A stretch of DNA of 64,000 nucleotides. Origin: Cinnamomum chago (lineage: Eukaryota > Streptophyta > Magnoliopsida > Laurales > Lauraceae). The notes beneath the pieces were generated by a model. It ran no database searches, was not told where the DNA came from, and saw only the letters and a program-made list of their open reading frames with translations. Below, one piece after another: positions 41,901-51,842 of this stretch (position 1 is its first letter; the number at the start of each line of letters is the position of its first letter). The DNA lies in assembly GCA_038049695.1 (NCBI GenBank), contig CP142456.1, forward strand, positions 75,353,422 through 75,417,421, read 5' to 3'. A program made the translations under genes and the position numbers.

Positions 41901-44900
41901 CCTGAGTGGTGAGTGAAGTGGAATGAGGAAACGGAAGAGTCTTGCTCTTTCCCAATTTACAAGTAGCACAATCAAAAGGCACACAAGAAGATAAACCAAT
42001 AGATGTATTTAATAAACCAGAATTTAACATAAGGGACAAAGCCTTGGAATTAGGATGTCCGAGTCGATTATGCCACAATCGGCAATTATCTCGAAGAGAA
42101 AAACAAAACACATTATTGTCAAATTGATTCCTAGAAATTTTAGAAAAATCCAGCGGAAACAAGCGTCCACACTTAGGCCCCCTCGCGATCTCCTTCCCGG
42201 ACATCTGGTCCTGCACAACACAACCAGAAGAAGAAAAAGAGATGTTACATTGATTTTCAACAAGCTGCCCGACTGACAAAAGGTTGGAAGTTAAATTGGG
42301 ACACAGATAAACATTTTTCAATGGAATGGGACCAGGGATGTCACCGACAGCAGTAATGGGGATATGGCCCCCGTTAGCAGTTTGTATTTGAAGAGGGCCA
42401 TTGTAGCTTTGCACATTGGAGAGTGGTGCACTGGAAAATGTCATATGATTAGACGCCCCGGAATCAAGAAACCAAGTAGAAGATGGAGGGGATATACCTG
42501 AGAGACCAAAAGCAGAAAGGGCATTGACAATCATCTGTTGAACCAATTCAGGAGTGAGAGAGGATGAGGGCCCAGGCTGTGAGGGTGCAGATGTAGGAGC
42601 AGGTAGATCCGAAGAAGCAACATACGCAAGCGGAGGCTGATATTGTGGAGTTTGAGACTGTGGACGTTGTGGGCGGCGGCGACATTCAGAGATGATATGT
42701 CCCGACTTCTTACAGTAACTGCAGACCTTCTGTTTGCATTGAGTTGCAATGTGCCCAAATTTTTGACAACTGTAACACTGTGTTTTGCTCAAGTCTCGAG
42801 GCGGAGGCTGAGAAGCCTTATTAGCCGAGAACGCGACTGAATAGGTTTCCGTCTTTTGTTGGGCTATATGAGCGGAGGTCGCAAGGCGCTGTTCTTCGCG
42901 TAGGAGCTCATTCAAGCATACATCTAAGGAAGGTAATGGCATCCGATTCATCAGAGCAGATCGGACACTTTCATATTCATTGCGCAGTTTCATCAAAAAC
43001 TGATCCCTGTGACTAGAGGCCTGAAGATCTTGAATCACCGTCAACACATTGTCAGCCACATCCGCATACTTAATACTATCGTATTCCGACCACAGTGTAA
43101 GGAATCCGGAATAGTAGTCTTGTACCGACAAGGTCCCTTGTGCATACTCAGCAATTGCACATTCAAGATGAAATTGACGTGCAGAGTTATCTTGATGATA
43201 TACTTTCTTCAAATACTCCCACATGGCCTTAGAGGTCGAGTACGGCTTGAGATTCATTATCAAATGAGGCTCGACAGATCCCAGAATCCAGGATTTGATT
43301 TTGGCATCTTTAGTAAGCCAGGCGGATATCTTCTTCTCATCTTCCTTGGGTGTTGGGTCAGATCCAGAAATATAACCCCATAATTCCTTAGCCTCAAGGT
43401 AAATCTGGAACTGAAACGACCAGGCGGGATAATTTTTTCCCGTGAATCGGATCAAGGTAACCTCAGATTTTTCCATCTTCAAACTTGATTGCAAAGAAAA
43501 TCCAATAACAGTGAAGAGATGAAAGCTAAATTTGTGATAACAACTGTGCTTGTGTGAAGAAATCAAGATCCGATCAATCAGAGATGATAAAAAATCAAAA
43601 CAGAACATAAAAGGGCAAAAAAACACCCCAGACGACCTTGATTTTGGCTGCTGATCTTCTATGTGGGCCCCACGGATAGATCTGGACAATGATCAGAGCC
43701 CTGATCTGAAGAAGTCCAGTAATTTGCTTCCTACTAGAGAAAGAATGATCCAATTCTGCTGAGAATCCAAGAGATTGGACGGTCTTGATGAAAACAGTAT
43801 TGAAAACTGAAAAATCTCGAGAATGAGAAAAAATCCAATCTGGAGGTGCTGAAAAATCCTGAAAAAATCGCCAATATTCTTAGGAATACCAGTCGACCAG
43901 TGTGGGATGGTTTCTGGAAGTTGATCTGATGATCTATGGTGGGCCACGCAAAGGATGGATCTACTGACGTCGCTGGAAGTCGCTGGAAGTCGCTGGAGTT
44001 GCTGGAGTTGCTCGGATGATCATAAAATCTTGGAAAAATCACCAAAAAGTTGGATAAATCTAGTCGACCAGGATGGAAGGGATTTCCAGAGAGGTTGATG
44101 ACGATCTGAAGTGGGCCACGTCTTGATCTGAGATGATCTGTGATGATCTGTGATGATCAAGTATGATAGCTTATTCCCTAGATACTATGCAAGATAAAAA
44201 CAAGGTTTTCTTGTGCTCTGATACCATGACAAGCTCAAGATAACTCACGGATGGAACTCTGAAATAGCATAAAGCTATGAAATTGTATTATTCTTATTAT
44301 TCTCTTTCTTTGGAGAACCAGCCTCAATATATAGAGCATTACAAGCCTAAAAACAAGGCTCTAAGTTAGGAAACTAATCTAATTAGGAAACTAATCTAAT
44401 TACAACAAGGTAATTACAGAAATATGTACAACTGTGTGATCTTTGACCTAATCAACCACGTGAGACAGTCATGCTGGACTGGATCTAAAATGGGCCTTGG
44501 GCCTATTTAACAATGGAAGCTCTTAGTTCTGGATCAAACCAAATTTCTTGACAGCAGGCCCTTCGTTTTACATTTTTTTTTTAAATGGTGACGTTCTTCA
44601 TTTTATAATTTCACAAGGCTAAGTCCTGAATATTAGATTTATTTTTTCGGATAGTATGTTATTATAATGAAAGTACAATATTTTGAATATCAAATATATC
44701 TAGGGCTTACACAAGCTATGGTAGATTGCACACTGCAATGAAAGAAGTTCCCAAGGATTTTGCCTTCTGCAAGGATCATCCTGAATCTTATCTTCTGACA
44801 AATGCACCTGAGAAAAATGCATGAATTCATTTACGCTGGCTTATGAGCTAGTGGGTCTAGTCCACTTACCTGAATAGATGGAATTAAATCATGACTGTAT

Positions 44901-46262
44901 GTGCAGCGCAGTTTCTTTAATTGAATGTTTTGATTATGTATCTCTCCAATATCAGTTGCTCATGGTATCTTTTCTTTCAATGAAGATGTACAACTGGTAA
45001 ACATACGACAGAGAAACCGGTTACTAAGGCAGTTTCAAGCCAGAAAAAGCCAACTCCATCCCCATCTATAGCGAACAAACAGACCAATTCATCAAAACTT
45101 GATTGTTCGAGATGCCGGCAGGGCTTCTTTTGTTCTGATCATGGTATATTCATCTCATTCTTTTAAATTGAGAGATACATGCTTGTACATTACATATGAT
45201 GTAGAGGGTAAACTCAGATTCTATCACCAAAAGGGGGAAAAAAACCTTGACTTTGTTATACTTACCGTGTTTTGAGTTAATTTCAAAATATATAATGGTA
45301 TTGAGAATGATGAAATGTACAATGTTCAATCAAGCTTTAGATTACCCACAACCTCTACTTGTATGGCTGCCTTTTGGTCATCCATATCCAAATTACTATG
45401 CTAGCTCAACCGGTTGTTGTGACTTTGTTATGTGGGCCCCATGTTGGATAGGAGCTTCCCCAAAATCTTCCCCATAATTTATTCTTATCTTTTAAATGTG
45501 GATCATTCTTTGTAGTTTTCTATTTTGATCAAATGACTGAATTCTGTTGGTTCGTTCAATGGTGAGGCACCTCCCTCTCGACAGAAATGACTAGACCCTA
45601 GTTCTGATGGCTAGAGATTTGGGTAGAGTGTTTGAATAGGTGTGTGAGTTGTAGGAGAGGTTTGAGCATCTAATTGTGGGAGACATTGGTGTATGCTTGA
45701 TTGCATGTCGGGGCCCACAAGGTCAATTGCTTGTGTTACTTACATGCGGATAGTAAGTGTGTGTCTCCTGACTGAACGGAAGGAAATGCTGCTATTTTTA
45801 ATTGAGCATCATCTTATACACTTCTGAGAATCAGTCCTCGATGTTTTCAGGTTCACAGGCCAAACTTGTGAAGCCAGTTGTGCCACCACCTTCAGAGAGC
45901 AATGCAGATGTGGAGAAAAGCGCTCCAGCTCCTGCCAAGAAGATAATCAATCTGAATGAACCCCAGAAATGCAGAAATAATGGGTGCGGCAAGACATTCA
46001 AAGAAAAGGATAACCATGAGAGTGCTTGCGAGTACCATCCTGGTCCTGCTGTTTTCCATGACAGGATGAGAGGCGTAAGCTTACATAACTGTCCTTCCCA
46101 GCTGCAGCTCTCACTCTTCTTATTATCTGCTTGCTTTAAATCTCACTATATCTTGTCATTTTGCAGTGGAAATGCTGTGACATTCATGTCAAGGAGTTTG
46201 ATGAATTTATGGACATACCCCCATGCACTAAGGGTTGGCACAATGCAGATCCGGAGTCTTAA
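20979..46262 (+). CDS. RAR1: RAR1, CHORD-domain zinc-binding co-chaperone, five exons
   Basis: RAR1 works with HSP90 and SGT1 in the cytosol and nucleus to fold and stabilise NLR immune receptors. Exons: 20979-21068, 22338-22420, 44986-45143, 45851-46074 and 46167-46262 (TAA). All joins are GT-AG and keep frame, giving 216 residues, close to the usual 220-230. CHORD-I covers about 6-64 with zinc ligands C6, C11, C25, H28, C42, C43, H48, C59 and H64. The plant-specific CCCH motif is C98-x2-C101-x5-C107-x2-H110. CHORD-II covers about 151-210 with C151, C156, C170, H173, C188, C189, H192, C205 and H210. In the family, CHORD-I binds HSP90 and CHORD-II binds SGT1. The start MEKVRCQRIGCDA is the conserved family N-terminus. 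The oddity is intron 2 (22421-44985), 22.6 kb of mostly transposon sequence, while the coding exons appear complete. Confidence 0.96.
21069..22337 (+). other. RAR1 intron 1
   Basis: 1269 bp, GT at 21069 and AG at 22336-22337. It contains a (GGA)n run and T-rich sequence. No transposon or gene was recognised. Confidence 0.8.
21558..21590 (+). repeat. (GGA)n microsatellite
   Basis: About eleven GGA units in RAR1 intron 1. Confidence 0.9.
22732..24072 (+). repeat. First copy of a roughly 255-bp tandem duplication in RAR1 intron 2
   Basis: Host sequence from AGGCTTATCC to the GTCTTGTGTGAGGAG segment, split by the PIF/Harbinger-like element. The second copy starts at about 24079, is interrupted by the Copia composite, and resumes up to about 39042. 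The two copies are similar but not identical, so the duplication predates the insertions. Confidence 0.8.
22813..23898. mobile_element. Non-autonomous PIF/Harbinger-like DNA element
   Basis: A 1086-bp element with imperfect inverted ends (GGGCATGTTTGG at the left; the right end is the inverse GGGCATGTTTGGCAACGG). It is flanked by a 3-bp TTT duplication. The unoccupied site exists in the second tandem copy near 38870-38882, which confirms both boundaries. The 3-bp duplication and the GGGCATGTTTGG-type ends fit PIF/Harbinger; classic targets are TTA/TAA, so the family is likely rather than certain. The interior has four imperfect tandem units of about 190 bp (about 22970, 23150, 23345 and 23540) rich in AACGG words. 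No transposase was seen. Confidence 0.75.
24071..24119 (+). repeat. 49-bp direct repeat flanking the Copia composite (left copy)
   Basis: Identical to 38783-38831. These are host bases repeated on both sides of the 24120-38782 insertion, much longer than the 5-bp duplication left by normal Copia integration. Confidence 0.88.
24120..24332 (+). repeat. 213-bp terminal direct repeat of the composite (left)
   Basis: A leader segment starting GGTTCGCATGTATG, repeated at 38570-38782 in the same orientation with few differences. A third copy lies inverted in the minus-strand leader (near 32760-32975). Confidence 0.85.
25035..25265 (+). repeat. Three tandem units in the Copia F leader
   Basis: Three spaced copies of a unit containing GGGAGCGGCCATCCCTTCGG, with a period of about 80-110 bp; a partial GGCCATCCCTTCG copy recurs near 25499. 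The inverted leader repeats the pattern at about 31800-32060. The function is unknown; as leader sequence it could have been RNA structure for packaging or translation. Confidence 0.8.
25669..29598 (+). pseudogene. Fossil gag-pol region of Copia F1
   Basis: Copia order on the plus strand: gag from MGKDSFSP (25669), CCHC knuckle CFKCGLKGHWKKDC near 26420-26460, protease DSGATNH near 26551, integrase (about 26960-27650), reverse transcriptase (about 28140-28800, with YVDDILLIG near 28612) and RNase H (about 29100-29550). Broken, with only a few breaks. The lineage was not assigned; the long (about 2 kb) LTRs separate it from A, B, D and E. Confidence 0.88.
29613..31409 (+). repeat. LTR of Copia F1
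   Basis: Starts TGTTGGGATTGGTG right after a purine-rich tract (GTGGGAGAT). It matches the minus LTR at 33310-35312, which has about 150 bp more internally, and gives way at about 31409 to inverted LTR sequence. Confidence 0.85.
31319..31450. repeat. Inverted repeat at the centre of the composite
   Basis: About 42 bp of LTR sequence (31319-31360) recurs inverted at 31409-31450 across a 48-bp spacer, marking the head-to-head switch from plus to minus blocks. RNA or single-stranded DNA here could form a stem-loop. Confidence 0.85.
31462..33309 (-). other. Inverted leader block of Copia F2
   Basis: Minus-strand leader running from the primer site (about 33298-33309) to just short of gag. It includes three tandem units around CAGGAATTTTTCCAGAACAC at about 33080-33225, a feature absent from the truncated plus-strand arm. 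Confidence 0.8.
33310..35312 (-). repeat. LTR of Copia F2
   Basis: A 2003-bp LTR running TGTTGGGATTGG to CATGAACTTTCA on the minus strand. It is bordered by the primer site on one side and a polypurine tract on the other, so one LTR serves both the pol block and the leader block. Confidence 0.88.
35313..38277 (-). pseudogene. Fossil partial pol region of Copia F2
   Basis: Minus-strand integrase, reverse transcriptase and RNase H nearly identical to those of F1. The gag and most of protease are not in this arm. Broken. Confidence 0.85.
38570..38782 (+). repeat. 213-bp terminal direct repeat of the composite (right)
   Basis: Partner of 24120-24332, directly followed by the 49-bp host repeat. 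Confidence 0.85.
38783..38831 (+). repeat. 49-bp direct repeat flanking the Copia composite (right copy)
   Basis: Identical to 24071-24119. It continues into the rest of the second tandem host copy (to about 39042), which contains the site that is empty of the PIF/Harbinger-like element. Confidence 0.88.
39095..39380 (-). repeat. 3' LTR of Copia D
   Basis: 286 bp, TGACAAGCTCAAG to GCCTATTTAACA, identical to 44227-44512. Confidence 0.95.
39388..43475 (-). pseudogene. Gag-pol region of young Copia D
   Basis: Long, well-kept coding sequence in the order gag, protease, integrase, reverse transcriptase, RNase H on the minus strand. Nearly whole. It is the best-preserved coding region of any element in the window, in line with its identical LTRs. 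Confidence 0.9.
44227..44512 (-). repeat. 5' LTR of Copia D
   Basis: 286 bp, identical to 39095-39380. The leader beside it (43690-44215) has short CGCTGGAAGT tandem units near 43970-44005. Confidence 0.95.
44518..44985 (+). other. 3' end of RAR1 intron 2
   Basis: Host intron sequence from the Copia D target duplication to the acceptor at 44984-44985. No other feature was seen. Confidence 0.75.
45144..45850 (+). other. RAR1 intron 3
   Basis: 707 bp between a GT donor at 45144 and the acceptor TTTTCAG at 45850. No repeat or gene was recognised. Confidence 0.8.
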
Positions 46263-49136
46263 GTGCTCGTTTTCAATGAGAATTTCACGAGAATCTCAAT
46301 CCCTAAAAGTCAGCTGTCTTTGGCATGGGAGAAGGCTTGGTGATTCAGTTTTTAGGCGAGCTATTGCTGGTTTTTGTTTGTTTGCATCATTGTAACAAGG
46401 AACAGCTATGCATGGATTCGCAGGATTAGCTTTTAACGGATAGACATTCTGCATGTGGATGTTTCCTCTAAGGGGCCTGTTTGGCACAGGGTATGTAGAA
46501 TAGTGGCTTTATCTTGTGACCCATTTATTGTTTCTATCGACAGTTTAAAGCTTCATCACATAACGAGTAAGCCATAGACTTACTGTAAATGGTGATCTGT
46601 GCCAAAGAAGCCCAAAAGGCAATCCACTGCATGCCTGCCTAGATCAGTTGGTAATGCCATAATGGACATTCAAGTGCTCCAGGGGGAGGCAAGGAGTGCC
46701 GAGTCTGAGCATGGTGACAAAAGAGAAAGGTATCTGCCAGGAGCTTTCTTTAGAAAAAAATAGTTCACAAATCTTGAAAGAAAATGCAGTTATGCAAGTG
46801 GAAAGTGCAGTTCTATTTAAATGCAGTTAAACAGGGCATGCAAGTAACTGATTGTAGCAGTGAATTTAAATTTATTGGGTTTCATTGTTAGATACACAAT
46901 TTATTTGGTGCGAGTGAGGATGCATTAGACTCCAAGTAGCCTCAAGTGCATGGACTCTTGAATCCCATTACAATTTGAGATAGAATGATTCACAACAGTT
47001 AAGAGACAGCAATAAGGGTCCTGTAAAACTTCCAAGTCAGACATTCTAGAAAGAGGCTCTCAGATATGCCAAAGATGCAAGTGAGGATCCAGTTGCTTTA
47101 GTGGCCAAGCAAAGAAGTAGAGTTCTCGTGGAAGTCCTCCGAGTGGGTTCTTTTGAGTTCGTTTCCCCTCTTCAGAAGTTTTCAATTTCCTTGAAGTTCT
47201 TCCTTTTCTTAGAACTTGGCTTCAATCATCATGGTGATGGTGTCTGTCTGTAGAGGACCTTACCAGTAACTGGGCTGGATCATTATTCTTTTGATGTTGG
47301 AGATTTCTTCTCCCTATTTTTCCATGCATGAGTTTTCAATCCTTGATGTGGCCAATCATGGAAAGGCCACAAGTGTTCATTGAGGTGATTGTAGTGGTCT
47401 TCAGCTTCATCCATAAGAAGAAGGCCATTACACTAGTAACTATTCAGCATGTAGAAGGGCCTTAATTCTCTTAACTATTAATTGCCTCTAAGTTTAAAAA
47501 TTAATTTTGATGGTCAACAAGCACCACAACAGGAAAAGAAAAAAGAAAATGAAAATGAAAATGAAAGGCCTCCTGGTTGGTTGTGCGTCCCTGCATATGC
47601 ACTTGTTATGCTGGACTTTCATGCCATGTTTCTTTCCTGGAGTTTTAAATTTTAGCCACCTGAAAAGTCTAAAATGATATTTGGAATTCTTAGAATTTCA
47701 GTCTCATTTGGCATTTGTAAATCCTTCACTTAAGAAGAGGATTTATGATCTTTACCAACATGGAGTTTGTTTGGTGACTGCTGTGCATGGAGGGGGTTTT
47801 TTTTTTTTTTAATAACGCAGGGTATATCCCGTCCAGTCTAGTCCAAGAGCCTTTGGTCCTGTGTCCATGAGCCCGATGGACACTCATTAAGGATGATAAA
47901 ACTTGTGAGGAGAATGTTTTAAAAAGTAAAAAATGGTCAAAATCATTTTTAAAACTTGTACCTATGACTAGCTTTATAGGGCTTTTTTTTATAGTGTATA
48001 TTAGAATTCATAATGAAATGAGCTCTACCAAAGAATTATTAAAAGATGTGAGGGTTAAAACACATCATGTAGATGAGGCCTTGACTTTCCTATGATTGAA
48101 TTACTACAGTGATGGATGGGGTATTTATTTTCAATCTTCCCTTGATTCAATTTAAAAAAATAGGTTATTTAATGGTTATAAATTGATATTCACATCTGGT
48201 TCTTTAGTTTTTAACCACTTTTAAAATACAAAATCTTAGAATTTCTAGATTTCAATGGCATGAAACAAAAAGGCCCTTAATATATATATTTTTTATTCCT
48301 CCAAGAGAAAAAGTAGTGCAGAAACTTCCAATGGAATACTAATTTCAGCCCCTTGTATTTTGGTTTTTCCTCTGTTTTTTTTTATTCCTTCCACCTTATA
48401 TTGTAGTTTAAAGTGCCAACTAATATACATGCAAAATTCAAAACTACTAGAATTCATTGGGGGTGAAGATAACTCTTATTTTGGGAGCTCGAAAATTCAA
48501 AGAATGGCTGAAAGCAAGGATTACTTTTAGTTTTTTTTTTGGGTAACTTGTATGTAGAGCGTGATAGTCCATGGGCGATCAACAATATTTGTGGATGGTA
48601 TGTACATCCTTTCGGTTAAAAGGAGTGAGTCCCACCATCTAATTGAGCACATGACGGAAACATGAGTGTTGCTAATTTGGCACGTGATTATAATAATATG
48701 GTGAGATGCACTCCTTTTGAACTGAAATTTGAGGATATATTTGCGGAGGAAATAGTGCACAAAGAGTTGGGTGTTAAAAAGAAGCCAGATGGATTGATGG
48801 TGGCTCTCTTGACAATTCCTAGTCAAGAGGCAGCTGAGCCCACTTCTAAGAGACTCAAATCATCTTTGGACCAAATTGTCTTCTTTCAGTTTCATTGACC
48901 GTCAAAGGCAGTGGCTATCCTAGTCATTTACGGATTTGCCAAAGTTGAGAACGCCGCGTACATGATAGAATTTGATAATATATAGCTAACGACTTTCTTT
49001 CACCAGTTCCTCCACCTTCTTCTTCTTTTACAAAAATAGAAGTCTCCTTTTTCTCCTTTTCTCCTCCTTCTCCTTCTTCTTCTCTCCATCTAACAACAAT
49101 CATCAGTTGGGTTGGTGATTTTCTTCCTATCAATCA
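46263..49136. other. RAR1 3' UTR and intergenic region upstream of gluconokinase
   Basis: The first few hundred bases are RAR1 3' UTR and include a small MITE. Beyond that no gene is supported. An open frame of about 66 codons near 47050-47255 and one of 78 codons at 48662-48898 match no family known to me. CT-rich sequence at about 49015-49085 fits a plant 5' UTR or core promoter for gluconokinase. Confidence 0.55.
46472..46613. mobile_element. Possible Tourist-like MITE
   Basis: A 142-bp segment with imperfect inverted ends (GGGGCCTGTTTGGCACAG against the inverse GGGCTTCTTTGGCACAG). The flanking triplets TAA and AAA are only a near match, so the 3-bp target duplication is not proven. It sits about 210 bp past the RAR1 stop, probably within the 3' UTR. 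Confidence 0.5.
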
Positions 49137-50190
49137 ATGGCTTCCGATCGCAAAGGTTTGGCTTTTCTTATTTAGTATTTCCCTCTCCTATTATATATAT
49201 ATATGAGTGCCTATATAGTCATGTGCGGACTCACCATCCATCTGAAATGAATTTGTTGGTATCACCCACCCCATCTAATTGATGGATCATAAATAATCTT
49301 TGACTAGTAGTTGTTGATTTGTTTGTTCATCTTTGATTTGATTTGCCCATTTGATTAATTGTGGCTTTTTTTTCTCCCTCTTTCAGGATTAGCTATTGTG
49401 ATTATGGGAGTTAGTGGCTCTGGGAAATCGTAAGTATTTTTAGTACAGTCCTACTGCCGTTTTCGTCATTGCATTTAATCTTCTACACCCAGTATTTCTC
49501 CATGCTTCCATTCTTACCTGTTTTTTTCTTCTTCTTTTCTCTTCTTTGTTTAATTCCTATCATATTATAGTCTTGAATTATTGGGAATTATTGCTTCAAT
49601 TGAGAGGGGCATTTAATGGATGAAGGGGGGGTTTTGGATGAAGAATACTGGAGAGTGAAGGGTCAAGAGCAGTGATCTATGGGGGATCATCAAATTGTTA
49701 GCTTTTTAATTTCATGGGCTCAAGTGTCAAACAATCATTTTCCCTATCAAGGGGGGAATATTTTGATGGACCCCTTGGATATCTCACTTCCATTGATCCT
49801 CCCTCCACTCTTGACCCCTTTGATTGAAGCTAGAAGTTTTTGGCTAACAAGCCCTTCATTGCTTTGGATACATTCTCTCTTGATGTGATAATCCTGTGAG
49901 GAAAAGCAAGAAATGGATATCGGTCGAACAAATGTATAATGAACCGATGGTTGAATAATCTAAATCTTACATAGTTAAGAAACATAAGATACCGAGTGGA
50001 AAGGGGCGTCTCATCTCACACAGCTAGGGATCTATCCTTGGGTGGGAGAATATTCTACAAGTAGTATGCAACTATGCATATTGCTTATGTGCAGTCCAGT
50101 TCATGGGGCCCATGGACAAGGGAGAGCCAAAAAACCAGCCCCACCAAATCATCCTAGCCCTTGATTTAACAACCTTAAAGTAACCATAGA

Positions 50191-50226
<36 letters not shown>

Positions 50227-51804
50227 TACATTCAATCCAACGGTGAGTGAAGGTTCAATGTATGTAAAATCTAGCCTAACGTCAGATCGTGGGATGACAA
50301 GAATATCGAAAGGGCTGCATTGATCAAAGGTGGGCCCAACTGGGTCCCATAGCAATGCAGTCCACTCATAGGAGACCATTTTGTTTTTGGGGAGGCTGTC
50401 TCACATGTACCATGCCAATGACCCAACTTAGCAAAAAAATAAAATAAAATCTTATATAGTTAAGCTAACTACTAAATTTAAAGTAGTGATGGCATCATAC
50501 CAATAAAAAGGTGCTTCAAAACCTTTAAAGTGGTTCATTCAGTGCACTACAATTTTGCATGTTCCTTCTCTTGGAATGGATTTTCTTTTTCTATTTGTCT
50601 GGATGGTCTAGTGGGAAACGATCATCAAGCCAGTCCTCTTGCCATGGGTTGTGTCATTCTAACGGAATGTGGTATGTATGTAAATTGAAGCTGGCCTGTA
50701 GTAGATCTCCCCAAATTATTAGTTTGTGAGGTTCTTGTGTTAGATGGAATGACCTGTTGCATCTCAAGGACTACACTGGGACAAAGGAGGTACTGAATGG
50801 AGTGGAGGCAGTATTGAATATCTTCTGTTATTATAGCTTCAGTGCTAACACATGATATTCCAGAATAAAAGTTTTACTGAACTGCCATTTTAAATAGGAA
50901 GTCCCTTTTCCCTTCAAGTGATCCTCTGTTATGCAGCCAAACTTGATGAGTGTTGTAATATATCACTCTTAGTTTTTTAGCATTCTCGATTCAAGTGAAG
51001 TTTCAACATGTTGGGAGGTCGGCAAATGGCTTTTGCTGATTTGTTATCTAAGCAAGGGGTGGATAGGTCTTCTAATTTGGTAGCTTTCACTGTGTGATGT
51101 TTCCTTGTTTTTTTCTTTTCCTTTTCGTTGTATATATAATTCTTTTATACAATTGTGCCCTTTTTGGTTTGTTTGGTGGGCTTCTTGTATCTGGCTCTCT
51201 CTTTTAGTATAATTTATCGTTACTGATAAAAAAAATAAATATATATATATATATACCACTCTTAGTTTTCCAAATTACCAGATGCTCTCCACTATGTGTT
51301 TTGAAAGGAAAACAGCTGGATTGTTCTATGATAAAACAAGTGAGGATGTATAAACACCAACATCAAATCATGCAACACAGCTTTACTATGGACTGGCTTC
51401 TAAGTTTCCGCACTTGTGGGTTCCTATGAAGGAAGAAAGCAATTGCTACGGAGATGCTCTAAGCAATCACATTCAAACAATTGCATGTTTTTTAATTGGA
51501 TTACTAGGTTCTTATTGATACAGAGGCCTTCTCCACCCCTCCTAGGAAGAAGAATGCCTCCAACTCCATCATTTCACTTCTCAGGTGGCCAGTGGATTGC
51601 ATGGTTTCCATTGACTGCTTATGCATACTCCTCTTTTGTTTTTTTGTTCTCAACCTCTGGTATGTCTAAAAACAGTGAGAACCTTTGTCTCTTTTCTGAT
51701 GTATGCTTACCCTAGAAGGCTAGTGAATGTTCTTACTAATCTTGATGTTCGCTAAATATCTGTTGCAATGTTTGCATGCTTTTGTGGTTTGTCTGTCATC
51801 AGTA

Positions 51805-51842
<38 letters not shown>

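Larger units (their letters stand above)
39095..44512 (-). mobile_element. Copia LTR retrotransposon D, very young
   Basis: A 5418-bp minus-strand Copia in RAR1 intron 2, flanked by ATGGA at 39090-39094 and 44513-44517. Its two 286-bp LTRs are identical in a base-by-base reading. The primer site (inverse of TGGTATCAGAGC) lies at about 44214-44226 and the polypurine tract (inverse of ACCCCCCCTC) at about 39379-39392. Parts from right to left: gag from MEKSEV (43475), two CCHC knuckles (about 42780-42670), protease DSGASNHM near 42465, GAG-pre-integrase, integrase (about 41950-41300), reverse transcriptase (about 40850-40140, with YVDDIVITG near 40335) and RNase H (about 39850-39420). Looks nearly whole, with about one or two breaks. 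Closely related to A and B. Confidence 0.95.

Noticed and set aside
47050-47255. Open frame of about 66 codons beginning EALRYAKDASEDP
   Set aside because: Considered as an exon or captured gene fragment; no partner exon, homology or start context was visible.
48662-48898. Plus-strand open frame of 78 codons upstream of gluconokinase
   Set aside because: Reads like protein in places but matches no family known to me, has no splice or promoter context and is short. It is left as part of the intergenic entry.
51416-51715. Open frame of 99 codons in gluconokinase intron 2
   Set aside because: It lies between good splice sites of a well-supported gene, has low-complexity hydrophobic sequence and no family match.
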